Shown in pieces: positions 27,501-36,729 of a DNA stretch of 64,000 nt. A model generated the notes under the pieces. It saw only the letters and a program-made list of their open reading frames with translations, had not been told where the DNA came from and searched no databases. This stretch comes from Actinocrispum wychmicini. GTDB taxonomy: Bacteria; Actinomycetota; Actinomycetes; Mycobacteriales; Pseudonocardiaceae. Each line of letters starts with the position of its first letter. Position 1 is the first letter of the stretch. The position numbers were made by a program, and so were the translations under genes. The stretch covers positions 310,001 through 374,000 of the forward strand of contig NZ_SLWS01000008.1 in the NCBI RefSeq assembly GCF_004345645.1, written 5' to 3'.

Positions 27501-27891
27501 TGGCGGTGGCGGCCCGGTCGACTACCAGGCCGAGGACGCGGTCGTCACCCAGGGCGCGGTCGAGTCCAACCACGCCGGCTACACCGGGACCGGCTTCGTC
27601 AACTACGACAACGTCACCGGCAGCGCGGTGGAGTGGACGGTGAACGCGTCCGCCGCGGGTGGCGCGGACGTCGTCATCCGGTTCTCCAACGGCACGACCA
27701 CGAACCGGCCGATGACCATCGCGGTGAACGGGACCGTGGTGGCGACGAACGTGGCCTTCGCGTCCACAACTAACTGGGACACCTGGAAGACGGTGACCGT
27801 GCACGTCACGTTGTCCGCCGGTGCCAACAAGATCAAGGCGACCGCGACGACCGCCAACGGCGGCCCGAACGTCGACAAGATCACGGTGTGA
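24550..27891 (+). CDS. csxA: exo-beta-D-glucosaminidase (GH2, CsxA type) with FN3 and CBM domains
   Basis: The 1113-residue secreted enzyme starts at GTG 24550, with GAGGAGG 7 bases before, and has a signal peptide ending about residue 30. GH2 sugar-binding, Ig-like and TIM-barrel domains follow. Two motifs match CsxA of Amycolatopsis: IGSDFAP with Asp460 and NFNSETSAG with Glu532. They are 72 residues apart, the same spacing as CsxA Asp469/Glu541. A fibronectin type III module (about 898-983) and a terminal CBM35/CBM6-like domain (about 987-1113) complete it. It releases glucosamine from the non-reducing end of chitosan oligomers outside the cell. A terminator follows directly. Confidence 0.9.
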   Translation: MRPRIPLRILTIGAVVAAACGVAAAPAAIAQPSVAVRAAGTATALPGYLIQSSKQVSDDSAVSKPGFPTAGWYPVSARSTVYAGLLRNGVHPDPFYSTRMKDVPKADFSVPWWYRTDVTLDDTGQRTYLDFSGVLSMADVWVNGTLVANKDAVTGAYTRHDLDVTAQVHAGANSVAFKVYPNDPNKNLTMGWIDWAQTPPDQNMGIVRDVLVRRSGPVAVRGAHVVTKLATNLGHVDLTVKADVRNDSTAAVSTTVSGTVAGVPITQTVSLAAKEKKTVTFGNVGIDNPNVWWPAGMGGQPLYNLDISAAVSGTESDVSHTRFGVRNVTATLNSSGGRSYTINGRPLLVKGGGWSPDLFLRWNQQYVSDKLKYVLNLGLNTVRLEGHIEPDEFFDLADQYGVLTLPGWECCDKWEGQVNGSEPGDKWTAADYPVAKASMTGEAERLRDHPSVISFLIGSDFAPDATIEKNYLDALSAADWPNPVVPAASAKPSPKLGNSGMKMNGPYDWIPPGYWYDKAHSDAGGAWNFNSETSAGPDIPTMDTLNRMMSPSELNTMWSSPSTAQYHRSQSTTFNNLKLFGDALNGRYGNAANLDDFVRKAQLAQYENVRAEFESHNRNFTDGSNPSTGLIYWMLNSGWTSLHWQLFDYYLDQNGAYFGAKKANEPLHVQYSYDNQSVVVVNQNHAAASNLTATAKVYNMDGTEKFNQSKTLSVNGDGAKATALTIPAISGLSTTYLVKLTLADSSGTEVSRNVYWLSTKQDVIDWAGNDWYFVPTSSYADLSGLKGMAQVTVGATASSTNNADGTTTTSVTLRNTSSGKVPAFYVDTHVVGAGGAPVLPITWNDNEVSLWPGESTTLRATYRTADLKGAAPSVRVAGWNSGTQTIPAGGGGGDNQAPTVPANLHSTGVTASSVSLAWDASTDNVGVTGYDVFVDGAQGPTVSGTTATVSGLAASSTHTFTVRAHDAAGNNSGQSNQISATTSGGGGGPVDYQAEDAVVTQGAVESNHAGYTGTGFVNYDNVTGSAVEWTVNASAAGGADVVIRFSNGTTTNRPMTIAVNGTVVATNVAFASTTNWDTWKTVTVHVTLSAGANKIKATATTANGGPNVDKITV

Positions 27892-27893
27892 CC

Positions 27894-27929
27894 TTCCGGT
27901 CCCGCCCCGGGGACGGGGCGGGACCGGGA
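27894..27929 (+). terminator. hairpin terminator after csxA
   Basis: The perfect 12-bp arms are 27898-27909 and 27914-27925 around GGGA, extended by about 4 weaker pairs. It begins 3 bases after the stop codon. Confidence 0.85.
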
Positions 27930-27940
27930 ACCCGAATGGC

Positions 27941-27971
27941 CGATAGGAACGCTAGGTCGTTCAGCCTATCG
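27941..27971. promoter_or_regulatory. inverted repeat in front of the EF-hand gene
   Basis: CGATAGG (27941-27947) and CCTATCG (27965-27971) are perfect 7-bp arms, with additional inner AACG/CGTT complementarity. The right arm overlaps TATCGT, a possible -10 box 6 bases before the GTG start. It could be an operator or, if transcribed, a hairpin. Confidence 0.4.
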
Positions 27972-27978
27972 TGGGCGC

Positions 27979-28500
27979 GTGACGAGCGATCTGCAGCGAC
28001 GCAAGATCACGACCGTGTTCACGGCGATGGACGCGGACGCCGACGGTTTCCTGACCGAGTCCGACTTCGTGGCCCTGACCGACCGGTGGCTGGAGTTGCG
28101 CGGCACCCCGGACGCCGCCGTGCGGTCGGTGATGATGGGCTGGTGGGCGACCCTGCTGGCCGCGTCCGACCTGGACCGGGACAACAAGGTCACGTTCGAT
28201 GAGGTGCTGTCGGTGGTCGACCGGCTGCCCACCATGACCGACGTCGTCGAAGCCACCGCGGACGCCATGTTCACCGTGGCCGACGAGAACGCCGACGGAC
28301 TGGTGGACGCGGGCGAGTACCGCCAGATGATCGAGGCCTGGCGCGGCGTGGACACCGACACCGACACGGTCTTCCCGTTGCTGGACGGCGACGGCGACGG
28401 CCGACTGTCCCGTTCGGAGTTCCGCGAACTGTGGTACGAGTTCTGGGCGGGTGACAACGCGGCCGCACCTGGCACCCTCGTGTTCGGCCCGCTGGCCTGA
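27979..28500 (+). CDS. EF-hand calcium-binding protein (calerythrin-like)
   Basis: The 173-residue protein contains four EF-hand loops at residues 18-29, 64-75, 102-113 and 136-147. All have Asp at positions 1, 3 and 5 except the third, which has Asp, Asn and Asp. Position 12 is Glu in loops 2-4 but Asp in the first loop, which may favour Mg or weaker binding. No signal peptide is present, so it is a cytoplasmic calcium buffer or sensor like calerythrin of Saccharopolyspora. The GTG start lacks a clear ribosome binding site. It is separated from csxA by a terminator. Confidence 0.9.
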   Translation: MTSDLQRRKITTVFTAMDADADGFLTESDFVALTDRWLELRGTPDAAVRSVMMGWWATLLAASDLDRDNKVTFDEVLSVVDRLPTMTDVVEATADAMFTVADENADGLVDAGEYRQMIEAWRGVDTDTDTVFPLLDGDGDGRLSRSEFRELWYEFWAGDNAAAPGTLVFGPLA

Positions 28501-28524
28501 ACTGCGCGGACGCGGGTGCCGGGT

Positions 28525-28530
28525 TAGCAT
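28525..28530 (+). promoter_or_regulatory. -10 box for a leaderless SnoaL-like gene
   Basis: TAGCAT ends 6 bases before the ATG at 28537, and no ribosome binding site is present. It lies 24 bases after the EF-hand stop, which suggests an independent transcript. Confidence 0.5.
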
Positions 28531-28536
28531 CCGGAC

Positions 28537-28854
28537 ATGATTCCCAAGCCCGTGCAAGTACTGCTCGACGCGGTCAACGCCAACGACATCGACGGTTTCC
28601 TCGCGGGGTTCACTCAGGACGGTGTGGTGGACGACTGGGGCCGTGAGTTCCGTGGCGCCGAGAAGATCCGCGGCTGGAGCGACGCCGAGTTCATCGGCAA
28701 GCAGGTCAGCCTGGACGTCGACAGCTCCACGGAGCGCGACGACGGCGAAACGGTCGTCACCGCGCAGGTCGGCGGCAACGGGTTCAACGGCCCCAGCCAC
28801 TTCATGTTCCGGGTGGACGGCGATCTGGTGTCCCGGATGACGATCCGGGCTTAG
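28537..28854 (+). CDS. SnoaL-like / NTF2-fold small protein
   Basis: The 105-residue protein shows the NTF2-like alpha+beta cone: an N-terminal VQVLLDAVNANDIDGFLAGF helix, then FTQDGVVDDWGREFRGAEKIRGW, and terminal strands ending FRVDGDLVSRMTI. This family (SnoaL, ketosteroid isomerase) includes enzymes and ligand-binding proteins; the short form usually has no assigned reaction. Its end overlaps the convergent TMEM175-like gene by 4 bases. Confidence 0.8.
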   Translation: MIPKPVQVLLDAVNANDIDGFLAGFTQDGVVDDWGREFRGAEKIRGWSDAEFIGKQVSLDVDSSTERDDGETVVTAQVGGNGFNGPSHFMFRVDGDLVSRMTIRA

Positions 28855-29456
28855 GTCGGGCGGAGGCGTTGCACCGCCATCACGACGAATCGGTTCAGCA
28901 GCAAGGACAACAGCGCGTAGTAACGCACCTGCGGCACCGCGATCAACAGGATCAGGCCGGCGAGCAACAGGCCGGTCGCGCTGACCGCGCTGACCACCGC
29001 CGACGGTTTCAGCTTGTTGTCCTCGACCTGGATGTCCGGGTTGCGGTCGATGATCCAGACCAGCACGGTCTGGCAGACGCTGCTGGCGAGGATCGTGCAG
29101 AGGTAGAACACCGGCGGGAACGGGTCCGTCGACCCGGGCTGGTTGATCATCTCGGTGGGGAACGGCAGCACGACGACGGTGAACAACCAGACCATGTTCC
29201 ACACCACCAGCGCCGGGGTGTAGGCCCGGACGTGCTGGAACATCCGGTGGTGCACCAGCCAGAGCCGCGCGATCACCGCGAAGCTGAGCAGGAAGCTCAG
29301 GATCGGCGTCCAGTTCTCGGTGATCAGCTCGATCGCGTGCGCCTTGGGCTCGCGCGCCAGGTCCACCAGGGGCAGGACGAGCAGGGTGATCGCGATCGCG
29401 GCCACCGCGTCGGTGAACAGGACAAGCCGGTCGGGATCGCGGGATATCGTTGCCAC
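28851..29456 (-). CDS. TMEM175 / DUF1211 family potassium channel-like protein
   Basis: The 201-residue protein has about six hydrophobic segments. The first carries the family signature RLVLFTDAVAAIAITLLVLPL, corresponding to the pore-lining FSDxxxAI(A/T)xT pattern of bacterial TMEM175. Four subunits of the single-repeat type would form a leak K+ channel in the cytoplasmic membrane. No regulatory domain is seen. The gene stands alone. Confidence 0.85.
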   Translation of the reverse strand: MATISRDPDRLVLFTDAVAAIAITLLVLPLVDLAREPKAHAIELITENWTPILSFLLSFAVIARLWLVHHRMFQHVRAYTPALVVWNMVWLFTVVVLPFPTEMINQPGSTDPFPPVFYLCTILASSVCQTVLVWIIDRNPDIQVEDNKLKPSAVVSAVSATGLLLAGLILLIAVPQVRYYALLSLLLNRFVVMAVQRLRPT

Positions 29457-29724
29457 GCGCGCAACCTAGCAGCCGTGGGTAGGGGTCGCGGACAAGTCCG
29501 GATAGGACGGCCGGGGGACTGGGGTCGCGATCGGGGTGGCTGTCCAGCCGCTCTCACATCATGGGACACCCAACTGTGGAGGAGAGCGGTCTGAGAGACC
29601 GTCATTTGCTGAGCTACCAGCGAATCCTCAGGTCAGCGGACAGGCACTGGCCGACCCGGGCGGCAGGCGCCGCGGCGGCACAACTGCTGACCACACATCA
29701 GGCGGGCACCGGGTAACCTTTCGA
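29457..29724. other. intergenic leader region upstream of the metH riboswitch
   Basis: No gene is supported here. The segment holds an inverted repeat CCGCTCTC/GAGAGCGG (29548-29555 and 29582-29589) and a 6-bp hairpin CGGTCT/AGACCG around 29586-29601. It should carry the metH promoter, but I cannot place it with confidence. Confidence 0.5.
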
Positions 29725-29728
29725 AAGG

Positions 29729-29797
29729 TCGAGAGGCGCTGCAACGGGCGTGACGCCCGCCACGCTCGGCTGTACACCACCGAACAAGGGCGCCTCC
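29729..29797 (+). promoter_or_regulatory. S-adenosylhomocysteine (SAH) riboswitch upstream of metH
   Basis: P1 is a perfect 7-bp helix between GAGGCGC (29733-29739) and GCGCCTC (29790-29796). It is followed by the conserved TGCAAC core (29740-29745) and a GGGCG/CGCCC hairpin (29746-29758). TCGAG (29729-29733) can pair with CTCGG (29765-29769) to form the pseudoknot helix. These elements and their order match the SAH riboswitch family, which senses SAH and activates SAH recycling genes. Position in front of metH, the enzyme that uses homocysteine derived from SAH, fits. It is not a cobalamin or SAM-I switch, because the characteristic boxes are absent. Confidence 0.85.
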
Positions 29798-29810
29798 TAT
29801 TCGTGGGAGG
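29793..29810 (+). promoter_or_regulatory. anti-Shine-Dalgarno hairpin, alternative to riboswitch P1
   Basis: CCTCC (29793-29797) can pair with GGAGG (29806-29810), which is the core of the metH ribosome binding site. The CCTC part is also the 3' strand of riboswitch P1, so the two structures exclude one another. Ligand-stabilised P1 would free the binding site. Confidence 0.7.
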
Positions 29811-29818
29811 GTTGCCTG

Positions 29819-33412
<3,594 letters not shown>

Positions 33413-33421
33413 TGTGACTGA

Positions 33422-33439
33422 CTGGGGGCTGTCCCCCAG
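33422..33439 (+). terminator. hairpin after metH
   Basis: CTGGGGG and CCCCCAG form a perfect 7-bp stem around a 4-base loop, 10 bases after the metH stop. Confidence 0.6.
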
Positions 33440-33523
33440 GCGGCGCTGGGGGCGCTCTGGCTGTCTGAGACGTGCTCCCCGTTGGGATCGTGATCAAGTC
33501 ACGAACCAACAGGGGAGATCACG

Positions 33524-34213
33524 TTGCACACCAACCAGGGGCCGCTCACTGTCGACTCCGTCGTCGCGCTGTACGAGAAGTACCTGGACGACCTGCGCGC
33601 GGTCCGTACCGCGCAACGGGCCTTGCACGGCACGGGAATGAAGGCCCAGCTCGACGACATCGAAGCGGAGATCACGTACCTGCGGATGCGGGCGGCCCGG
33701 CCGGAGTCCGTCGTGGAGATCGGCGCACTGCACGGATGGTCCACCTCGTGGATCCTGCATGCCTTGCGGGACAACGGAAGTGGGCAGCTGTTCTCGTACG
33801 ACGTGGTCGACCACGCGCGCTACGCCGTGCCCAGGGATCTCGCCACGCGGTGGACCTTCGTGCACGGCGACGTCCGGAACGCGCTGCTGCCGTCGGATAT
33901 CGGCTACCTGTTCGTGGACGCGGCGCACACAGCCCCGTTCGCGCGGTGGTACACGGCCTCGGTGTTCTCCCGGATAACGGCCGGGACGCCGGTGAGCGTG
34001 CACGACGTCTTCCATGGCCGTCGTGCGATGCCGCTGAGCGAAGGGCCGGTCGTGCTGCGCTGGCTCCAGGAGAACAACATCCCGTACTTCACGTCCGCGA
34101 GGAAAGCCGCACCGGACGCGTACGAGGAGATCATGTGGGCGCGTGCGCGGCTTGATCTGACCGAGCCGATCCATAGCGGAACAGACAACCCGATGATCTT
34201 CTTCACCCGCTGA
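33524..34213 (+). CDS. class I SAM-dependent methyltransferase (TTG start)
   Basis: The 229-residue protein starts at TTG 33524, supported by GGGGAG 6 bases upstream. The Rossmann methyltransferase core is clear: VVEIGALHGWSTSW (motif I), FSYDVVDHARY, HGDVRNALL and YLFVDAAHTAPFARWY, resembling the Methyltransf_24 group. Many of that group modify sugars or natural products. An N-terminal helical segment of about 60 residues precedes it. It is transcribed in the same direction as metH but separated by a hairpin. The acceptor is unknown. Its 3' end overlaps the convergent WYL gene by 11 bases. Confidence 0.8.
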   Translation: MHTNQGPLTVDSVVALYEKYLDDLRAVRTAQRALHGTGMKAQLDDIEAEITYLRMRAARPESVVEIGALHGWSTSWILHALRDNGSGQLFSYDVVDHARYAVPRDLATRWTFVHGDVRNALLPSDIGYLFVDAAHTAPFARWYTASVFSRITAGTPVSVHDVFHGRRAMPLSEGPVVLRWLQENNIPYFTSARKAAPDAYEEIMWARARLDLTEPIHSGTDNPMIFFTR

Positions 34214-35135
34214 CGTAGCGGGCGACGAGTTCGGTGCCGAGGCGGGCCAGTTCGGCTTTGACCGGTTCGGAGTCGACCACTTCGACCAGCGCGCCCCAGC
34301 CGGCTAGGTGTTGGGCGATGCCGATCGGCATGTGCGCCGCCACGCGGACCCGGGCTCGACCGTCCGGTTCGATGGCTTCGACCTCGCAGTGCCGGCCGAA
34401 CTGATCGCGCAGGACACGAACGTACCTCTCCTCGATCAGGACGGTGGCCGCGACCGTGGATCGCCGCTGTTCCATCTCGGCCACCACCTCGTCCCAGGCT
34501 TGGGCGAGATCGAAGTCGTCCGGACGGTCGCCGGGCAGATCCGTGGGTTCGACGCCGGTCACCCGGTCGAGCCGGAACGTCCGCCGGCCGTTCGGGGTGC
34601 CGGCGATCAGGTACCAGACCTGGTGTTTGTCGATCAGGCCCCACGGGTCGACCAGTCGCCGCCGGTCCTGGTAGGTGATGTGCACCTGGCGGCGGTGGAT
34701 CACCGCCGACTGGAGACTGCCCAGGTGCACCGGTCGCTGCCGGTCGGGATCGCCCCAGGTGGCCGGGTCGATGACGACCGCGTTGGCGGCGGCCTCGGCC
34801 GTCGGCCGGAACGTGTCGGGCAGCGCGCGGACGAGCTTGCGCAACGCCGCCTTGGCCTCCGGCGCGACCGCGGCGGCCGGGCCGACCAGCAGGAACAGCG
34901 CCTGGGCCTCGGTCGCGGTGAGTCCGCTGAGGTCGGTGCGGGCCCCGCCGAGCAGCGACCACCCGCCACCCCGGCCGGACTGCGGATACACCGGGATGCC
35001 GGCTGTCGAGAGTGCCTCCAGGTCGCGGCGAGCGGTCGCCACCGAGACCTCGAGTTCCTCGGCCACCTCGGCGGCCGTCACCCGACCGCGCGACTGCATC
35101 AACAGCAAGACGGCTACCAACCTGTCGGCGCGCAT
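34203..35135 (-). CDS. WYL-domain HTH regulator (YafY type)
   Basis: The 310-residue protein has an N-terminal DeoR-like winged helix (MRADRLVAVLLLMQSRGRVTAAEVAEEL...). A WYL domain follows in the middle (LVDPWGLIDKHQVWYLIAGTPNGRRTFRLDRVTGVE) and a C-terminal WCX-like extension. WYL domains bind nucleotides or small ligands and control DNA binding. It is divergent from the VOC/glycosyltransferase pair, and a 25-bp near-perfect palindrome lies between them, so control of that operon and of itself is likely. Confidence 0.9.
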   Translation of the reverse strand: MRADRLVAVLLLMQSRGRVTAAEVAEELEVSVATARRDLEALSTAGIPVYPQSGRGGGWSLLGGARTDLSGLTATEAQALFLLVGPAAAVAPEAKAALRKLVRALPDTFRPTAEAAANAVVIDPATWGDPDRQRPVHLGSLQSAVIHRRQVHITYQDRRRLVDPWGLIDKHQVWYLIAGTPNGRRTFRLDRVTGVEPTDLPGDRPDDFDLAQAWDEVVAEMEQRRSTVAATVLIEERYVRVLRDQFGRHCEVEAIEPDGRARVRVAAHMPIGIAQHLAGWGALVEVVDSEPVKAELARLGTELVARYVSG

Positions 35136-35153
35136 GTCGGAAGTCTCGCAGGA

Positions 35154-35178
35154 AAAGTGCTCAGTTGGTGAGCACTTT
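35154..35178. promoter_or_regulatory. 25-bp palindromic operator between WYL regulator and VOC gene
   Basis: The arms AAAGTGCTCA (35154-35163) and TGAGCACTTT (35169-35178) are perfect 10-bp inverted repeats around GTTGG. The site lies 19 bp from the WYL start and 44 bp before the VOC start. Confidence 0.8.
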
Positions 35179-35221
35179 AGCCGGCAGGATCGTCCTCAAC
35201 ACCGAATCGACGGAGGACGAG

Positions 35222-35605
35222 ATGTTGCGAGGCATGTGCACGATCAGCCTGTTCGCGGACGACCTGGCCGAGGCCAAGAGGTGGTACACCGAGCTTCTCG
35301 GTGTTGCACCTTACTTCGAGCGGGACGGCGGCTACATCGAGTTCCGGATCGGCGACCGCCAGGACGAACTGGGCATCGTCGACGGGAAGTACCGGCCGCA
35401 TCCCGCCGGGCTGGGCGGCGTGGTCACGTACTGGGCGGTCGACGACGTCAACGCGGCGATGGAACGCCTGCTAGAGATGGGTGCCAAGGAGCACGACCCG
35501 ATCCGGGAGCGCGGCGAGGGGTTCGTGACCGCGTCCGTGGTGGACCCGTTCGGCAATATCCTTGGGGTGATGTACAACGCGCACTATCTGGAGATGCTGC
35601 CGTAG
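35222..35605 (+). CDS. VOC (glyoxalase/bleomycin-resistance fold) protein
   Basis: The ATG at 35222 has GGAGG 5 bases upstream; 127 residues follow. The two beta-alpha-beta-beta-beta modules of the vicinal oxygen chelate fold are visible: CTISLFADDLAEAKRWYTELLGVAP in the first, and TYWAVDDVNAAMERLLEMGA plus SVVDPFGNILGVMYN in the second. The expected metal ligands are partly replaced, so binding rather than catalysis is possible. Its stop overlaps the glycosyltransferase start by one base (TAGTG). Expression is likely under the divergent WYL regulator. Confidence 0.85.
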   Translation: MLRGMCTISLFADDLAEAKRWYTELLGVAPYFERDGGYIEFRIGDRQDELGIVDGKYRPHPAGLGGVVTYWAVDDVNAAMERLLEMGAKEHDPIRERGEGFVTASVVDPFGNILGVMYNAHYLEMLP

Positions 35606-36717
35606 TGGCGGAGTTCTTCTTCGTCCCCTACTCCGCCCACGGGCACGTCAACCCCATGCTGCCGGTCGTCGCGCGGCTGGTGGACAGCGGCGAACGGGTC
35701 CGGGTCCTGGTCGGCCGTGCGTACGCGGCGGCCATGACCCGGGTCGGCGCCCAGGTCATCCGGCTGCCTGTCGACTTCGATGTACACGTGCCGGACGGCT
35801 TCGCGGGCGTGACGCGGTCGCTCGTTCTCGCCCGGCGGGTGGCGGCGAACTGGGGTGCCAGCCGGCTGCTGGCGAGCGAGTTCACGCGGGCCAGGCCGGA
35901 TCTGGTGGTGACGGACCCGATGGCGGCGTGGGCTGAGCGAGCCGCGCGCCGGGTCGCGTTGCCGACCGTCCTGTTCAGCACCACATTCGCCACGAACGAG
36001 CACGTCATGGCCGAGTGGATGTCGTCGCGATACCGGGTCACGGTGCCGCGGCCGTTGTTCCGGCTGCATCCGCGGGTCCGGCGGCACCGGCGGGACCTGG
36101 TGCTGGTCAACAGCCTGCCGGAGACACAGCCGGCCCGCGACAGCCTCGGCGCCGAGGTCCGGTTCGTCGGCCCGCTGCTGCGGGACCGCGAACCGGAAGC
36201 CGGCGACCTGCCCTGGCCCGCCATCCACAGTGGACCGACCCTGGCCGTGTCGCCGGGCACGGTGTTCGCCCGCCGGCCGGCGTTCTTCCGGGCCGTCGCG
36301 GCCGCGTTCGGGGACACCGAATGGGTGGTGGTGATGGCCACCGGCCGGGTGGATCCCGGCGAGCTGGGGCCGCTGCCGGCGAACGTCATCGCCCGCCGAA
36401 CCGTGCCGCAGCTCGCGTTGTTACGGCACAGCACGGTGTTTCTGACGCACGGCGGGATGAACTCGGCGCTGGAGGCCCTGGCGTCCGGTGTGCCGATGGT
36501 GGTGACACCTCGGGCCGGTGACCAGTTCCTGGTCGCCCGCCAACTGGTCGCCCTGGGGGTCGGAGTCCAGTTGGACCCCGGGCTGGCGGGTCTGCGCGCG
36601 ACGGTCGAGCGCCTAGCCACTGATCAGCGGGTGCGGGCCGCCGTCGCGGCGATTCGTAGCAGGCTCACGGCCGGCGCCGACACCGCCGCCGAACTGCTGC
36701 GCCGGCACGTGACTTGA
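35605..36717 (+). CDS. UGT/MGT-family glycosyltransferase
   Basis: The 370-residue protein starts at GTG 35605, sharing a base with the VOC stop codon. It is a GT-B fold enzyme of family GT1: the N-terminal PYSAHGHVNPMLPVVARL with the catalytic-type His, and the C-terminal donor-binding segment FLTHGGMNSALEALASGVPMVVTP. It resembles macrolide and calicheamicin-type glycosyltransferases, which use nucleotide sugars to modify small molecules, often for self-protection. No biosynthetic cluster is adjacent. Coupling to the VOC protein suggests a detoxification or resistance unit. Confidence 0.85.
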   Translation: MAEFFFVPYSAHGHVNPMLPVVARLVDSGERVRVLVGRAYAAAMTRVGAQVIRLPVDFDVHVPDGFAGVTRSLVLARRVAANWGASRLLASEFTRARPDLVVTDPMAAWAERAARRVALPTVLFSTTFATNEHVMAEWMSSRYRVTVPRPLFRLHPRVRRHRRDLVLVNSLPETQPARDSLGAEVRFVGPLLRDREPEAGDLPWPAIHSGPTLAVSPGTVFARRPAFFRAVAAAFGDTEWVVVMATGRVDPGELGPLPANVIARRTVPQLALLRHSTVFLTHGGMNSALEALASGVPMVVTPRAGDQFLVARQLVALGVGVQLDPGLAGLRATVERLATDQRVRAAVAAIRSRLTAGADTAAELLRRHVT

Positions 36718-36723
36718 TACCTT
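36718..36723 (+). promoter_or_regulatory. -10 box for a leaderless NB-ARC gene
   Basis: TACCTT ends 6 bases before the ATG at 36730, and no ribosome binding site is seen. It overlaps the end region of the glycosyltransferase gene. Confidence 0.45.
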
Positions 36724-36729
36724 TGCCCG

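Noticed and set aside
29586-29625. Minus-strand sequence with GGTAGCTCAGC resembling a tRNA D-arm.
   Set aside because: No acceptor stem, T-arm or 7-base anticodon loop can be formed around it. It is only a short chance similarity.
29725-29818. Cobalamin or SAM-I riboswitch in front of metH.
   Set aside because: Neither the B12 box nor the SAM-I core is present, whereas the full set of SAH riboswitch elements is.
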